The translations under genes were made by a program, and so were the position numbers. From assembly GCF_002778285.1 (NCBI RefSeq), contig NZ_NESM01000007.1, positions 1 through 64,000 on the forward strand: a stretch of 64,000 nt of DNA, in the 5' to 3' direction. The DNA is from Limnohabitans sp. 15K. Its GTDB lineage: Bacteria > Pseudomonadota > Gammaproteobacteria > Burkholderiales > Burkholderiaceae_C. The notes beneath the pieces are model-generated. The model ran no database searches. It saw nothing but the letters and a program-made list of their open reading frames with translations, and was not told where the DNA came from. Every line of letters begins with the position of its first letter. Position 1 is the stretch's first letter. Positions 34,067 through 42,575 of this stretch are shown here, piece by piece.

Positions 34067-34097
34067 GCGCCGATCAATGAACGGTGCGATTTGTATT

Positions 34098-35135
34098 TTA
34101 GGCGATGCCCAAGCGCTGTTGCAGCAAGGTGGAGGTTGTCGTGTACTGCAGCAGGGTCTTTTCTGCGGGTCGCAGCAGGCTCACGGCACCGAAAGCCGCC
34201 AAGGTGGCTTCGTGAAAACCGCAGAGGATGAGCTTCTTTTTGCCGGGGTAGGTGTTGATATCCCCAACGGCAAAGATGCCTGCTTCGGAGGTTGCGAAAT
34301 TCTCGGTGTTGACCACCAATTGCTTGCGCTCCATGGCCAGGCCCCATTGCGCCACAGGGCCCAACTTTGGGGACAGGCCCAGGCAAGTTTGCAAGACATC
34401 GAGGTTCAGCCACTCGGTTTCGCCTTGTGGGTTGAGCAGTTCCAGCGCTTGCAATTGGCCTTGTTCGGTCCTAAGACGCGTGGGCTGACCCGCCACAAAG
34501 CGCATGCGGCCCTCTGAGCAGGCTTGGCGCATTTTTTCGACCGATTCGGGTGCGGCACTGAACTGATCGCGGCGGTGCAGCAGCGTGACGCTGGCGGCGG
34601 CTTGTGGGCCTTGGCAGGCATTGAGGCAAGTTTGCAGGGCTGCGTCGCCGTCGCCGGCCACCACGAGGTGCAAGCCTGCCCAGCGTTCGGGGGCAGGGTG
34701 TTCGGCAAAAACTTGCGTTCCCTCAAAAGCACTCAGGCCGTCCAGCACCATGCGGCGAGGCACGAAGGCACCGACGCCAGCGGCGATGAACAGGGTCGAG
34801 GTGAGAAAGCGTTGACCTGAATCGGTCGTGACGGCCAAGCGCTGGTCGGCTTGGCGTTCAATTTGGCTGACTTGTTGGCCCAGATGCAGCGTGGGTTTGA
34901 AGGGGGAGATTTGCTGTTGAAGGCGATCCACCAGTTCTTGTCCGGTGCAAAAAGGGATGCCTGGGATGTCGTAAATGGGTTTGCCCGCATACAACTCGGC
35001 GCACTGACCTCCCACATGGGGCAGGGCGTCGACCACATGGCAGTGAATGCCTTGCAAGCCCAGTTGAAACACCTGGAACAAGCCCACTGGGCCTGCGCCG
35101 ATCACCAGGGCTTCTGTTTCGATCGGCAAATCCAT
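34098..35135 (-). CDS. ferredoxin-NADP reductase, thioredoxin-reductase-like type
   Basis: A 345-residue flavoprotein with an FAD motif GAGPVG (13-18), a GGQCAELYAGKPIYDIPG segment, an NADP motif around VVAGDGDAA and a closing IFAVGDINTYPGKK block. There is no CxxC disulfide motif, which separates this FNR type from thioredoxin reductases. It follows fdxA by 8 bp, so it probably exchanges electrons between NADPH and the 7Fe ferredoxin. ATG at 35135 is preferred; the open frame continues upstream inside fdxA but without homology. Confidence 0.8.
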   Translation of the reverse strand: MDLPIETEALVIGAGPVGLFQVFQLGLQGIHCHVVDALPHVGGQCAELYAGKPIYDIPGIPFCTGQELVDRLQQQISPFKPTLHLGQQVSQIERQADQRLAVTTDSGQRFLTSTLFIAAGVGAFVPRRMVLDGLSAFEGTQVFAEHPAPERWAGLHLVVAGDGDAALQTCLNACQGPQAAASVTLLHRRDQFSAAPESVEKMRQACSEGRMRFVAGQPTRLRTEQGQLQALELLNPQGETEWLNLDVLQTCLGLSPKLGPVAQWGLAMERKQLVVNTENFATSEAGIFAVGDINTYPGKKKLILCGFHEATLAAFGAVSLLRPAEKTLLQYTTTSTLLQQRLGIA

Positions 35136-35143
35136 GGGCAAAT

Positions 35144-35473
35144 TCAGCGAACCAATTGCGCCAATTTGCCGGTTTTGTCTTTCCAGGCATCGGCGTCGGC
35201 CATGGGGGCTTTGCGCTTGGTGATGCTTTTCCAGCCAGGCAACAGGGCCAGCTGGGCATTGAGTTTGGTCATGTGCTGCTGGTCGGCGGGCAGGTCTTCT
35301 TCGGCGTAAATCGCGTTGACGGGGCACTCTGGGATGCACACGGCGCAATCAATGCACTCATCGGGGTCGATGGTCAAGAAGTTGGGGCCTTCGCGAAAGC
35401 AATCCACCGGGCAAACATCCACACAGTCGGTGTATTTGCACTGGATGCAGGATTCGGAAACAACGTGGGTCAT
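35144..35473 (-). CDS. fdxA: 7Fe ferredoxin FdxA
   Basis: A 109-residue ferredoxin of the usual FdxA length. The cysteines fit one [3Fe-4S] and one [4Fe-4S] cluster: Cys9, Cys17 and Cys50 for the first; Cys21, Cys40, Cys43 and Cys46 for the second. The C-terminal tail binds no cluster. It is a cytosolic low-potential electron carrier. It leads a two-gene unit with the FNR-like reductase. Confidence 0.95.
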   Translation of the reverse strand: MTHVVSESCIQCKYTDCVDVCPVDCFREGPNFLTIDPDECIDCAVCIPECPVNAIYAEEDLPADQQHMTKLNAQLALLPGWKSITKRKAPMADADAWKDKTGKLAQLVR

Positions 35474-35547
35474 GGTGGGCTCGGAAAATTGATCAGCGCG
35501 GTCAAATTTACGCTGTGGGTGTGATTTTAAGGGAGATCTCTTGCCCT

Positions 35548-35621
35548 CTGTGGGAGCGAGCCCCTGCTCGCGAAGGGGTTGGATGCCACGCGCTTTCGTC
35601 CGCAGGGGCGGACTCCCACAG
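35548..35621. repeat. REPIN-like palindrome A
   Basis: Two inverted REP-like arms: CTGTGGGAGCGAGCCCC with TGCTCGCG at the left and CGCAGGGGCGGACTCCCACAG at the right, with about 25 bp between. It lies 11 bp beyond the cysN stop, at the 3' end of the sulfate operon. It is related to elements B, C and D. Confidence 0.75.
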
Positions 35622-35632
35622 AAGATGTGTCT

Positions 35633-36913
35633 TCACTGGACCAGCACGGCGCCTGAGGTCTTGTGGCTGGCCGTGTCCACCAACACCAGCGCGCCCAAGA
35701 TGCGCGATTGGGCAAAGGGCAGGGTGACCAAAGGCTCTTGCAGGGCCAGGGTGACGTGTCCGATGGCGTTGGGGGCCAGTTCGGTGGCTTCTTCTTCGGC
35801 CAGGGTGTTCACGTTCAGGCGGTGCACCACGCGCTGCACCTTGACCTTGACCCAGCGGTGGCCGTGCAGCGCCCAGTAAAGGCGCCCTGCCACCAGAGGT
35901 TCGTCGTCCATCCAGGCGATGGTGGTGCTGAGCTGGCGCTGGCCTTCGGGGGCACCTTCGGCTGCCAAGAGCCAATCGCCACGCGACACGTCCACCTCGC
36001 GGTCGAGCACGATGCCTGCGCTGTGGCCAGCGGCCTTGTTTTGCGGCTGGCGGGTGGCCGACAGCACTTGCGAGACCACGGCGGTTTGGCCGCTGGGGAA
36101 CACTTTGACGGTCTGGCCCGGCTCAATGCTGCCCGTGGCCACGCGGCCCCAGAACACGCGGCGGCCTTGGGTGGTCACACCGGAATCGTGAAACTTTTCA
36201 ACCCACTGCACCGGGAAGCTGAAGGCCACATCCGTTTCGGCGGGCGTCACAGGCAGGTCTTCCAGGATGCTCAAAAGGCTGGGACCGGTGTAGCCGCACC
36301 AGTCGGTCTGGTCATTGTTCTCGGTGCTCACCACGTTCCAGCCCTTGAGGGCCGACACGGGCACCATGGCTGCGATGGTGATGCCCGCCTCTTGCGCGAA
36401 CTTGTTCAAAGCGCCTGCGATGTTGTTGTAGGCCACAGTGGCATCGGCCACGGCGTCGAGCTTGTTGATGGCGAACACCACAGACGGCACGCGCAACATG
36501 TTCACCAGCAGCGAGTGGCGGCGGGTTTGTGGCAGCAGCTGCAGGTCGGGGTTGGCCCAGTCGAGCTTGATGGCATCGACCAACACCACGGCCGCGTCAG
36601 CGCTGGAGGCGGCCGTGACCATGTTGCGGGTGTACTGCTCGTGGCCGGGTGCGTCGCCGATGATGAACTTGCGCGCTTCGGTGTTGAAGTAGCGATACGC
36701 CACGTCGATGGTGATGCCTTGCTCGCGCTCGGCGGAGAGGCCGTCGGTCAGCAGAGCCAAATCGGTTTCACCCGAGCGCTGTACACCGGCCAGGTGGTCT
36801 TGCAGCACGGCTTTGGTGTCCACCAGCAGGCGGCCAATCAGGGTGCTCTTGCCGTCGTCGACCGAGCCGCAGGTGATGAATTTGAGGGCAGAAAAGTGTT
36901 GTTCGTTGTGCAT
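35633..36913 (-). CDS. cysN: sulfate adenylyltransferase subunit 1, CysN
   Basis: A 426-residue GTPase subunit of ATP sulfurylase, which makes APS from sulfate and ATP with CysD. The P-loop is GSVDDGKST (16-24), the G3 motif GDAPGH (86-91) and the G4 motif NKLD (150-153); EF-Tu-like beta-barrel domains follow. The length shows no fused APS kinase (CysC), which fits the APS-reductase type CysH in this operon. It is last in the operon, with GGGAG before the ATG at 36913. The open frame extends upstream into cysD without homology. Confidence 0.95.
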   Translation of the reverse strand: MHNEQHFSALKFITCGSVDDGKSTLIGRLLVDTKAVLQDHLAGVQRSGETDLALLTDGLSAEREQGITIDVAYRYFNTEARKFIIGDAPGHEQYTRNMVTAASSADAAVVLVDAIKLDWANPDLQLLPQTRRHSLLVNMLRVPSVVFAINKLDAVADATVAYNNIAGALNKFAQEAGITIAAMVPVSALKGWNVVSTENNDQTDWCGYTGPSLLSILEDLPVTPAETDVAFSFPVQWVEKFHDSGVTTQGRRVFWGRVATGSIEPGQTVKVFPSGQTAVVSQVLSATRQPQNKAAGHSAGIVLDREVDVSRGDWLLAAEGAPEGQRQLSTTIAWMDDEPLVAGRLYWALHGHRWVKVKVQRVVHRLNVNTLAEEEATELAPNAIGHVTLALQEPLVTLPFAQSRILGALVLVDTASHKTSGAVLVQ

Positions 36914-36929
36914 GTCTTTTGCTCCCTGA

Positions 36930-37859
36930 TCAGAAATAGCCGTCTTTTTTGCGCTTCTCCATCGAAGCCTCGGAGGTCTTGTCGTCCATGCGGGTCGCGC
37001 CGCGCTCACTCACATCGGCGGCCAGCGTCTCGATCACGATTTGCTCGGGCGTGGCTGCAGTGCTTTCCACCGGGCAGGTGCAGGTGATGTCGCCCACGGT
37101 ACGGAAACGCACGTCACGCACCACCACTTCTTCACCGTCTTTGGGTGGTGTCAGCTCGGTCACCGGCACCAAGAGGCCCCGGCGGTCCACCACTTCGCGC
37201 TTGTGGGTGTAGTAGATCGAGGGCAGGGCGATGTTTTCGCGAGCGATGTACTGCCATACGTCCAGCTCGGTCCAGTTGCTGATCGGGAACACGCGAAAGT
37301 GCTCGCCCGGTTGCAAACGGGTGTTGAACAGCGTCCACAGCTCAGGGCGCTGGGCCTTGGGCTGCCACTGGCCGAAGCTGTCGCGGTGCGAAAAGATGCG
37401 CTCCTTGGCACGGGCTTTTTCTTCGTCGCGGCGGGCGCCACCAATCAGGGCGTCAAAGCGGAACTCTTCAATCGCTTCGAGCAGCGTCACCGACTGGTGC
37501 ACATTGCGGCTCTCACCCGGATGGGCCAGGCGCACGGTGCCTTTTTTCATGGAGTCTTCAACGCTGCGCACGATCAGCTCGGCACCCAGTTCCTTGGCTC
37601 GCGAGTCGCGGAAGTCGGTCACTTCGGTGAAGTTGTGGCCGGTGTCGATCATCAGCAGCGGGTAAGGGATTCGCCCAGCGCCAAAAGCCTTCTCGGCGCA
37701 CTTGAGCATGACCAGCGAGTCTTTGCCGCCCGAAAATAGCAGGGTGGGGCGCTCGAAGGCGGCGGCGACTTCGCGCAGGATGAAGATCGTTTCTTCTTCC
37801 AGTGCGTCCAGGTGGCTGTTGCTCAGGGTGTGCAACTCGGTTTGTGTCATGGCGTTCAT
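36930..37859 (-). CDS. cysD: sulfate adenylyltransferase subunit 2, CysD
   Basis: A 309-residue adenylylating subunit of ATP sulfurylase. The PP-loop is SGGKDS (43-48). Other family blocks are IDTGHNFTEVTDFRD, RVFPISNWTELDVWQYI and the C-terminal MEKRKKDGYF. It pairs with CysN 16 bp downstream. ATG at 37859 is chosen; an in-frame TTG at 37877 falls at the edge of REPIN B and is unlikely, and another ATG lies three codons on. Confidence 0.95.
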   Translation of the reverse strand: MNAMTQTELHTLSNSHLDALEEETIFILREVAAAFERPTLLFSGGKDSLVMLKCAEKAFGAGRIPYPLLMIDTGHNFTEVTDFRDSRAKELGAELIVRSVEDSMKKGTVRLAHPGESRNVHQSVTLLEAIEEFRFDALIGGARRDEEKARAKERIFSHRDSFGQWQPKAQRPELWTLFNTRLQPGEHFRVFPISNWTELDVWQYIARENIALPSIYYTHKREVVDRRGLLVPVTELTPPKDGEEVVVRDVRFRTVGDITCTCPVESTAATPEQIVIETLAADVSERGATRMDDKTSEASMEKRKKDGYF

Positions 37860-37877
37860 ATGCGGTCTCAGGTTCAA

Positions 37878-37956
37878 TGTGGGAGCGACGCCCTCGTCGC
37901 GATGGTTTTTGTGACCCTGCTGGGCAGCTTTCGCGACGGGGGCGTCGCTCCTACAG
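37878..37956. repeat. REPIN-like palindrome B
   Basis: Left arm TGTGGGAGCGACGCCCTCGT and right arm CGACGGGGGCGTCGCTCCTACAG form a long imperfect inverted repeat separated by about 35 bp. It fills the cysH-cysD junction and may form a hairpin in the operon transcript. Confidence 0.75.
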
Positions 37957-37974
37957 ATACAGGAATCTCAGCGT

Positions 37975-38730
37975 TTAATTTTTGACGTGCAGTCCGCATT
38001 CTTTGGCCGCCTCGTCTTCCCACCACCAGCGTCCGGCGCGGAACTCTTCGCCCAGGCTGATGGCGCGGGTGCAAGGGGCGCAGCCAATGCTGGGGAAAAA
38101 CTGGTCGTGCAGCGGGTTGTAGTCCACTTGGTTCGTGGCGATGTAGTGCCACACGTCGCCCCAGGTCCAGCGGGCCAAAGGGTTGAACTTGTACAGCGAC
38201 TTGGTGGCCACTTCGCTCTCGTCGAGCAAAGGCACCTCGGCGCGGGCCGCAGATTGCTCTTGACGTAGACCGGTGATCCAGGCTTTTTGCCCTTTCAAGG
38301 CGCGGGCCAGCGGCTCCATCTTGCGCACGCCGCAGCAGGCTTTGCGCAGTTCCATCGACTTGTAAATCGCATCCTGTCCTTGGTCGCGCACGAACTGGAT
38401 CACCGATTCCTGCACCGGGCGGTACACCACGATGGGCGCACGCGAATGCGCTTGGGTGCGCTCCAGCAAGGCCAGGGTTTCGGTGTGCAGCGCGCCGGTT
38501 TCCAGCACGAACACCGGTATGTCCAATTGCAGGCTGTTGATGAGGTGGGTGATCACCACGTCTTCGGCGCCCAGGCTGGAGGCCTGCGTCACGGGGGCGA
38601 ACTCGGCCGCAGCGCGGCGCAGCAGCGCCTGGGTCTCGGCCAGCTTGGCGGCAAAGTCAGGGCTGGCGTTGGCGTTTTGCTCGGTGGCTTTGGCCGGAGC
38701 TTGGCGTGAAGAGATCAAGGAAGAAGTCAT
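37975..38730 (-). CDS. cysH: adenylyl-sulfate (APS) reductase, CysH
   Basis: A 251-residue reductase that turns APS into sulfite using thioredoxin or glutathione. Cys132-Cys133 (KACCGVRK), Cys217 and Cys220 (GCAPC) supply the [4Fe-4S] ligands typical of APS-using rather than PAPS-using enzymes. Cys245 in the C-terminal ECGLH is the catalytic cysteine. It lies between two REPIN-like elements within the operon; the start is 5 bp from REPIN C. Confidence 0.95.
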   Translation of the reverse strand: MTSSLISSRQAPAKATEQNANASPDFAAKLAETQALLRRAAAEFAPVTQASSLGAEDVVITHLINSLQLDIPVFVLETGALHTETLALLERTQAHSRAPIVVYRPVQESVIQFVRDQGQDAIYKSMELRKACCGVRKMEPLARALKGQKAWITGLRQEQSAARAEVPLLDESEVATKSLYKFNPLARWTWGDVWHYIATNQVDYNPLHDQFFPSIGCAPCTRAISLGEEFRAGRWWWEDEAAKECGLHVKN

Positions 38731-38734
38731 GTGG

Positions 38735-38813
38735 TGTAGGAGCCGCTCCCTCGCGGCGATGAAACAGAGGTGAATGACCGGAAGTTATCGCGACGGGGGC
38801 GTCGCTCCCACAG
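38735..38813. repeat. REPIN-like palindrome C
   Basis: Left arm TGTAGGAGCCGCTCCC and right arm CGACGGGGGCGTCGCTCCCA-CAG flank about 35 bp. The right arm overlaps the 3' end of the DUF934 gene, whose last codons are made from it. The right arm is nearly identical to that of element B. Confidence 0.75.
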
Positions 38814-39177
38814 CAAAGTGAGGTTGCGTCTCCACGGCCGAGCCTTGGTAGAAACCGGCATAGCGGTCCAGCTGGCGCTGGGCGGCGCTGGCATCCACGC
38901 CGTCTTTGAGCACGGCCACGTCAAAGCCGGTGCGCTGCATCTGCACCAACTGGTCGATCAGCACATCGCCCGTGGCGCGCAGCTCGCCCGTGAAGCGCAG
39001 GCGGCGGCGCAGCAAAAAGGCCTGGCTGTAGGCGCGGCCATCGGTGAATGCCGGGAACTGCAGGTCAATGCGGGTGACGCCGTTCAGGTCGAGCGTGCGC
39101 GGGTCCACGTCGTTGGCCAGCGTGAGGACGGCAGGCGATTCAACGGCTGGGTGTTCTTGTGCGGTGATGATTTTCAT
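38785..39177 (-). CDS. DUF934 protein of the sulfate operon
   Basis: A 130-residue cytosolic protein of the DUF934 family, which in beta- and gammaproteobacteria regularly sits between cysI and cysH and is thought to assist sulfite reduction; its biochemical role is unproven. Conserved blocks are DLQFPAFTDGRAYSQA, LLRRRLRFTGELRATGDVL and DQLVQMQRTGFD. The last nine residues (VGATPPSR plus the preceding Ala) are translated from the right arm of REPIN C and so are probably a recent extension. Confidence 0.9.
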   Translation of the reverse strand: MKIITAQEHPAVESPAVLTLANDVDPRTLDLNGVTRIDLQFPAFTDGRAYSQAFLLRRRLRFTGELRATGDVLIDQLVQMQRTGFDVAVLKDGVDASAAQRQLDRYAGFYQGSAVETQPHFAVGATPPSR

Positions 39178-39197
39178 GGGGTCTGTTTGTGGTGTTC

Positions 39198-39273
39198 TGT
39201 GGGAGGCTGCCCCTGCGGCCGAATGGATGCTCTGGCCGGGGCGAACATTCGCGAGCAGGGGCTCGCTCCTACA
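39198..39273. repeat. REPIN-like palindrome D
   Basis: Left arm TGTGGGAGGCTGCCCCTGC and right arm CGCGAGCAGGGGCTCGCTCC-TACA surround about 30 bp. The right arm resembles the left arm of element A in reverse. It occupies the cysI-DUF934 junction. Confidence 0.75.
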
Positions 39274-39279
39274 AATTCT

Positions 39280-41088
39280 TCAGGCTGCGGTTTCCTCAGC
39301 AGGGTGGCGGGCCGCATTGGCGGCGGTCTTGAACGGGTCTTGGCCCACACGGCGCAGGGTTTCGATGAAGGCTTCCTGCTTGCCTTCGGCGCCGGGTGCG
39401 CGCAACTCTTTGTAGGTGTTCAAAATCGCTTCGATCACATCCGGCACTTCAAACGAAGAGAAGGACGGACCGACCACTTTGCCGGGCGTGGCCGCGCCAG
39501 ACAAGTCTTTGCCGTCCGAGCCGCCCAGCGTGACCTGGTACCACTCCTTGCCGTCTTTGTCGACACCCAAAATGCCGATGTGCCCCGAGTGGTGGTGACC
39601 GCAGGAGTTGATGCAGCCGCTGATGTGGAAGTCGATGTGGCCCAGGTCTTCCAGTTCGTCCAAGTCCTGGTAGCGCTCGGTGATGGCGCTGGCCGTGGGG
39701 ATGGAGCGGGCATTGGCCAGCGCGCAGTAGTCGCCGCCGGGGCAGGCGATCATGTCGGTCAGCAACCCGATGTTGGGCTGTGCCACGCCCAGTGCTTGGG
39801 CTTCGCGCCACAGCGCGTGCAGCTGGTCCAGACGCACCCAAGGCAGCAGCAGGTTTTGGGTGTGCGAGACACGGGCTTCGCCTGCGGAATACTTTTCCAC
39901 CAAAGCTGCGGCAGCGTCGAGCTGTTCGGCGGTGGCGTCACCCGGGGCGTAGCCCGGGCGCTTGAAGGACAGCGACACGGCGCGCAGCTGCGGGTTCCGG
40001 TGCGGGCGCACGTTGCGCGTCAGCCAGCGGGCAAAGGCGGGTGTTTTGGCCGCTTCGATGCTGAGCGCCGCTTCGGCTTGCGCCAACCACGCATCGGTGT
40101 TCTCAGGCAGGTTCAGCGCAGGGTCCACAAAACCTGCTTTCACGCGGTCGAGCTCGGCTTGCGGCAGGGTGTGCGGCGCGCCATCGCGCTCCAAAATTTC
40201 GCGGAACTCGGTCTCGACTTCATCAAAATAGCGCTGGCCTTCGGCCTTGACCAAAATTTTGATGCGGGCTTTGTACTTGTTGTCGCGGCGGCCCCAGCGG
40301 TTGTAGACACGCACCACGGCTTCGAGGTAATTCATCATGTCCTGCCAAGGCAGGAACTCGCGGATCACCACACCGTTGACCGGGGTGCGGCCCATGCCGC
40401 CGCCCACCAGCACCTTGAAGCCAACCTCACCGGCATCGTTCTTGATGACTTGCAGGCCCACGTCGTGCCAACCAATGGCGGCGCGGTCCTCAAGGGCACC
40501 CGTGATGGCGATCTTGAACTTGCGCGGCAGGTGTGCAAACTCGGGGTGCAGCGTGCTCCACTGGCGGATCAGCTCGGCATACGGCCGGGGATCGACCACT
40601 TCGTCCACCGCCACACCGGCCAGCTCGTCGGTGGTGGTGTTGCGGATGCAGTTGCCGCTGGTTTGGATGCCGTGCATGTTCACGGTGGCCAGCAGTTCCA
40701 TCACGTCAGCCGATTGGTCGAGCGGGATCCAGTTGAACTGCACGTTCTGGCGGGTGGTGAAGTGGCCGTAGTTGGTCGTCAGCTTGGGGGCCAGACCGGC
40801 AATTTTGTCTTGGATGGCTTGGGCTTCGGCCAGCAGGGCGGCGTCGGGCGTGTCGTAGTCGCGGGCGATTTGGGCCAGCACCTTGATCTGAGCCGCGTTG
40901 ATCTCGCCATAAGGCACGGCCACACGCAGCATGGGCGCGTAGCGCTGCACATACCAGCCGTTTTGCAGGCGCAGGGGGCGGAACTGGTCTTCGGTCAATT
41001 GACCCGTCTGCCAACGACCCAGTTGGTCGCGGAACTCTGCAGCGCGGGCGCGCACAAAGGCTTTGTCGAATTCGGTGTACTGGTACAT
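39280..41088 (-). CDS. cysI: assimilatory sulfite reductase hemoprotein, CysI-like
   Basis: A 602-residue siroheme and [4Fe-4S] enzyme of the nitrite/sulfite reductase family. Cluster cysteines are Cys449 and Cys455 (CPGGDYC) and Cys492 and Cys496 (CINSC), followed by GHHHSGHIG. N-terminal half-repeats include NGWYVQRYAPMLRVAVPYGE and TSGNCIRNTTTDELAG. It is first in the operon with DUF934, cysH, cysD and cysN, so sulfite is the likely substrate rather than nitrite. No flavoprotein CysJ is encoded here; reduced ferredoxin may be the donor, as in other Burkholderiales. Confidence 0.9.
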   Translation of the reverse strand: MYQYTEFDKAFVRARAAEFRDQLGRWQTGQLTEDQFRPLRLQNGWYVQRYAPMLRVAVPYGEINAAQIKVLAQIARDYDTPDAALLAEAQAIQDKIAGLAPKLTTNYGHFTTRQNVQFNWIPLDQSADVMELLATVNMHGIQTSGNCIRNTTTDELAGVAVDEVVDPRPYAELIRQWSTLHPEFAHLPRKFKIAITGALEDRAAIGWHDVGLQVIKNDAGEVGFKVLVGGGMGRTPVNGVVIREFLPWQDMMNYLEAVVRVYNRWGRRDNKYKARIKILVKAEGQRYFDEVETEFREILERDGAPHTLPQAELDRVKAGFVDPALNLPENTDAWLAQAEAALSIEAAKTPAFARWLTRNVRPHRNPQLRAVSLSFKRPGYAPGDATAEQLDAAAALVEKYSAGEARVSHTQNLLLPWVRLDQLHALWREAQALGVAQPNIGLLTDMIACPGGDYCALANARSIPTASAITERYQDLDELEDLGHIDFHISGCINSCGHHHSGHIGILGVDKDGKEWYQVTLGGSDGKDLSGAATPGKVVGPSFSSFEVPDVIEAILNTYKELRAPGAEGKQEAFIETLRRVGQDPFKTAANAARHPAEETAA

Positions 41089-41349
41089 GGAGATGACGAG
41101 AGAGAAAAATCAGGTCAGAACCCGCTGGCTTGCAGGTTCTTTGAATAGTAAGGACCGCAAAAAGCGGAGATGGGCGTTAATGTAAAGCGTCTTTATGCAC
41201 AAACAAACGATGTATTAGTTGGGTATATATGCTTTTCGCTTATAAGAAGCTCGGTTGGGCTGGATGACCGTTCTATGGTCCGGTTTCTGAAAGGCTAAAA
41301 AGTGGCTGTTAAAGTGGCACCCTTCAGTATTTACCCTAGGGAACCTGAC

Positions 41350-42549
41350 ATGAACCGCCTGATTGCCGTCGGCCTCTTGAGCGCAGTCTCTGCCAGCACC
41401 GTTCTGGCCCAGACCCCCATCAAGATCGGTGAGATCAACAGCTATTCCGCCATTCCTCAGTTCACCCAGCCCTATAAACAAGGCTGGCAACTGGCTGTCG
41501 AGGAAATCAATGCCCAAGGCGGCTTGCTTGGCCGCAAGGTCGAAGTCATTGCCCGCGATGATGCGGGCAAGCCTGAAGAAGCCCTGCGCCACGCGATCGA
41601 GCTGACCTCCAAAGAGAAGGTCGATGTGTTGGCTGGAGGCTTTTTGTCCAATATCGGTCTGGCGTTGGCCGACCACGCGCAGAAAAACAAGCGCTTGTTT
41701 GTGGCCAGCGAGCCCTTGACCGACGCCATCGTTTGGGAAAAAGGCAACCGCTACACCTTCCGCCTGCGCCCCAGCACCTACATGCAAGCGGCCATGCTGG
41801 TCGAAGAGGCGGCCAAGCTGCCCGCCAAGCGCTGGGCCACGATTGCGCCCAACTACGAGTATGGCCAAAGTGCGGTGGCCAGTTTCAAAGAATTGCTCAA
41901 GGCCAAGCGCCCCGATGTCGAGTTTGTGAGCGAGCAGTGGCCCGCCCAAGGCAAGATCGACGCGGGCAGCACACTGACCGCCACCATGGCCAGCAAGCCC
42001 GATGCCATTTTCAACGTCACCTTTGGCGCCGACTTGGCCCGCTTGGTGCGCGAAGGCAACCAGCGCAATGTCTTCCCCAAAACCCCCGTGGTGTCGCTGC
42101 TGTCGGGTGAGCCTGAGTACCTGGAGGTGCTGAAAGACGAAACGCCCAAGGGTTGGATCGTGACCGGCTACCCCTGGGACCAGCTCGACAACAAAGAGCA
42201 CGCCAGCTTCGCGGCCAACTATTACAAGAAGTTCAATGAAAACCCCAAGGTGGGTTCGGTCGTGGGTTACGCCACGATGCAATCGATTTTTGCGGGCATC
42301 AAAAAAGCGGGCAGTGTGGACAACGAAAAGCTGGTCATCGCCATGCGTGGCCTGAAGTTCAACACGCCGTTTGGCACGGCCGAATACCGAGCTATTGACC
42401 AACAGTCCACCATGGGCGCTTATGTGGGCATGTTGGACCAACGCGGTGGCAAAGGCACCATGGTGCAATGGCGCTATGCCGATGGCAAAAACTATTTGCC
42501 ATCTGATGCGTACGTGAAATCTCGCCGCCCTGCGGACGCGATGAAATAA
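41350..42549 (+). CDS. ABC transporter substrate-binding protein, branched-chain amino acid/urea type
   Basis: A 399-residue periplasmic type-I binding protein (LivK/UrtA-like). A signal peptide ends near TVLAQ-T. Then come IKIGEINSYSAIPQFTQPYKQGWQLAVEEINAQGGLLGRK-type family blocks, VDVLAGGFLSNIGLALAD and YEYGQSAVASFKE. No permease or ATPase genes are adjacent, so it is an orphan component in this window. ATG at 41350 with AGGGA upstream is preferred; the ORF from 41302 adds a non-signal extension. It is divergent from the sulfate operon with a 261-bp gap. Confidence 0.8.
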   Translation: MNRLIAVGLLSAVSASTVLAQTPIKIGEINSYSAIPQFTQPYKQGWQLAVEEINAQGGLLGRKVEVIARDDAGKPEEALRHAIELTSKEKVDVLAGGFLSNIGLALADHAQKNKRLFVASEPLTDAIVWEKGNRYTFRLRPSTYMQAAMLVEEAAKLPAKRWATIAPNYEYGQSAVASFKELLKAKRPDVEFVSEQWPAQGKIDAGSTLTATMASKPDAIFNVTFGADLARLVREGNQRNVFPKTPVVSLLSGEPEYLEVLKDETPKGWIVTGYPWDQLDNKEHASFAANYYKKFNENPKVGSVVGYATMQSIFAGIKKAGSVDNEKLVIAMRGLKFNTPFGTAEYRAIDQQSTMGAYVGMLDQRGGKGTMVQWRYADGKNYLPSDAYVKSRRPADAMK

Positions 42550-42575
42550 AGCGCGAGTCTTTATGCCGTCTTGAC

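Noticed and set aside
35663..37087. 474-codon plus-strand frame opposite cysN/cysD
   Set aside because: It is antisense to clearly homologous genes, rich in His/Gly/Val as shadow frames are, and matches no family.
38770..41148. 792-codon plus-strand frame opposite cysI
   Set aside because: A long antisense frame caused by GC-biased third positions of cysI and DUF934; it has no family motifs.
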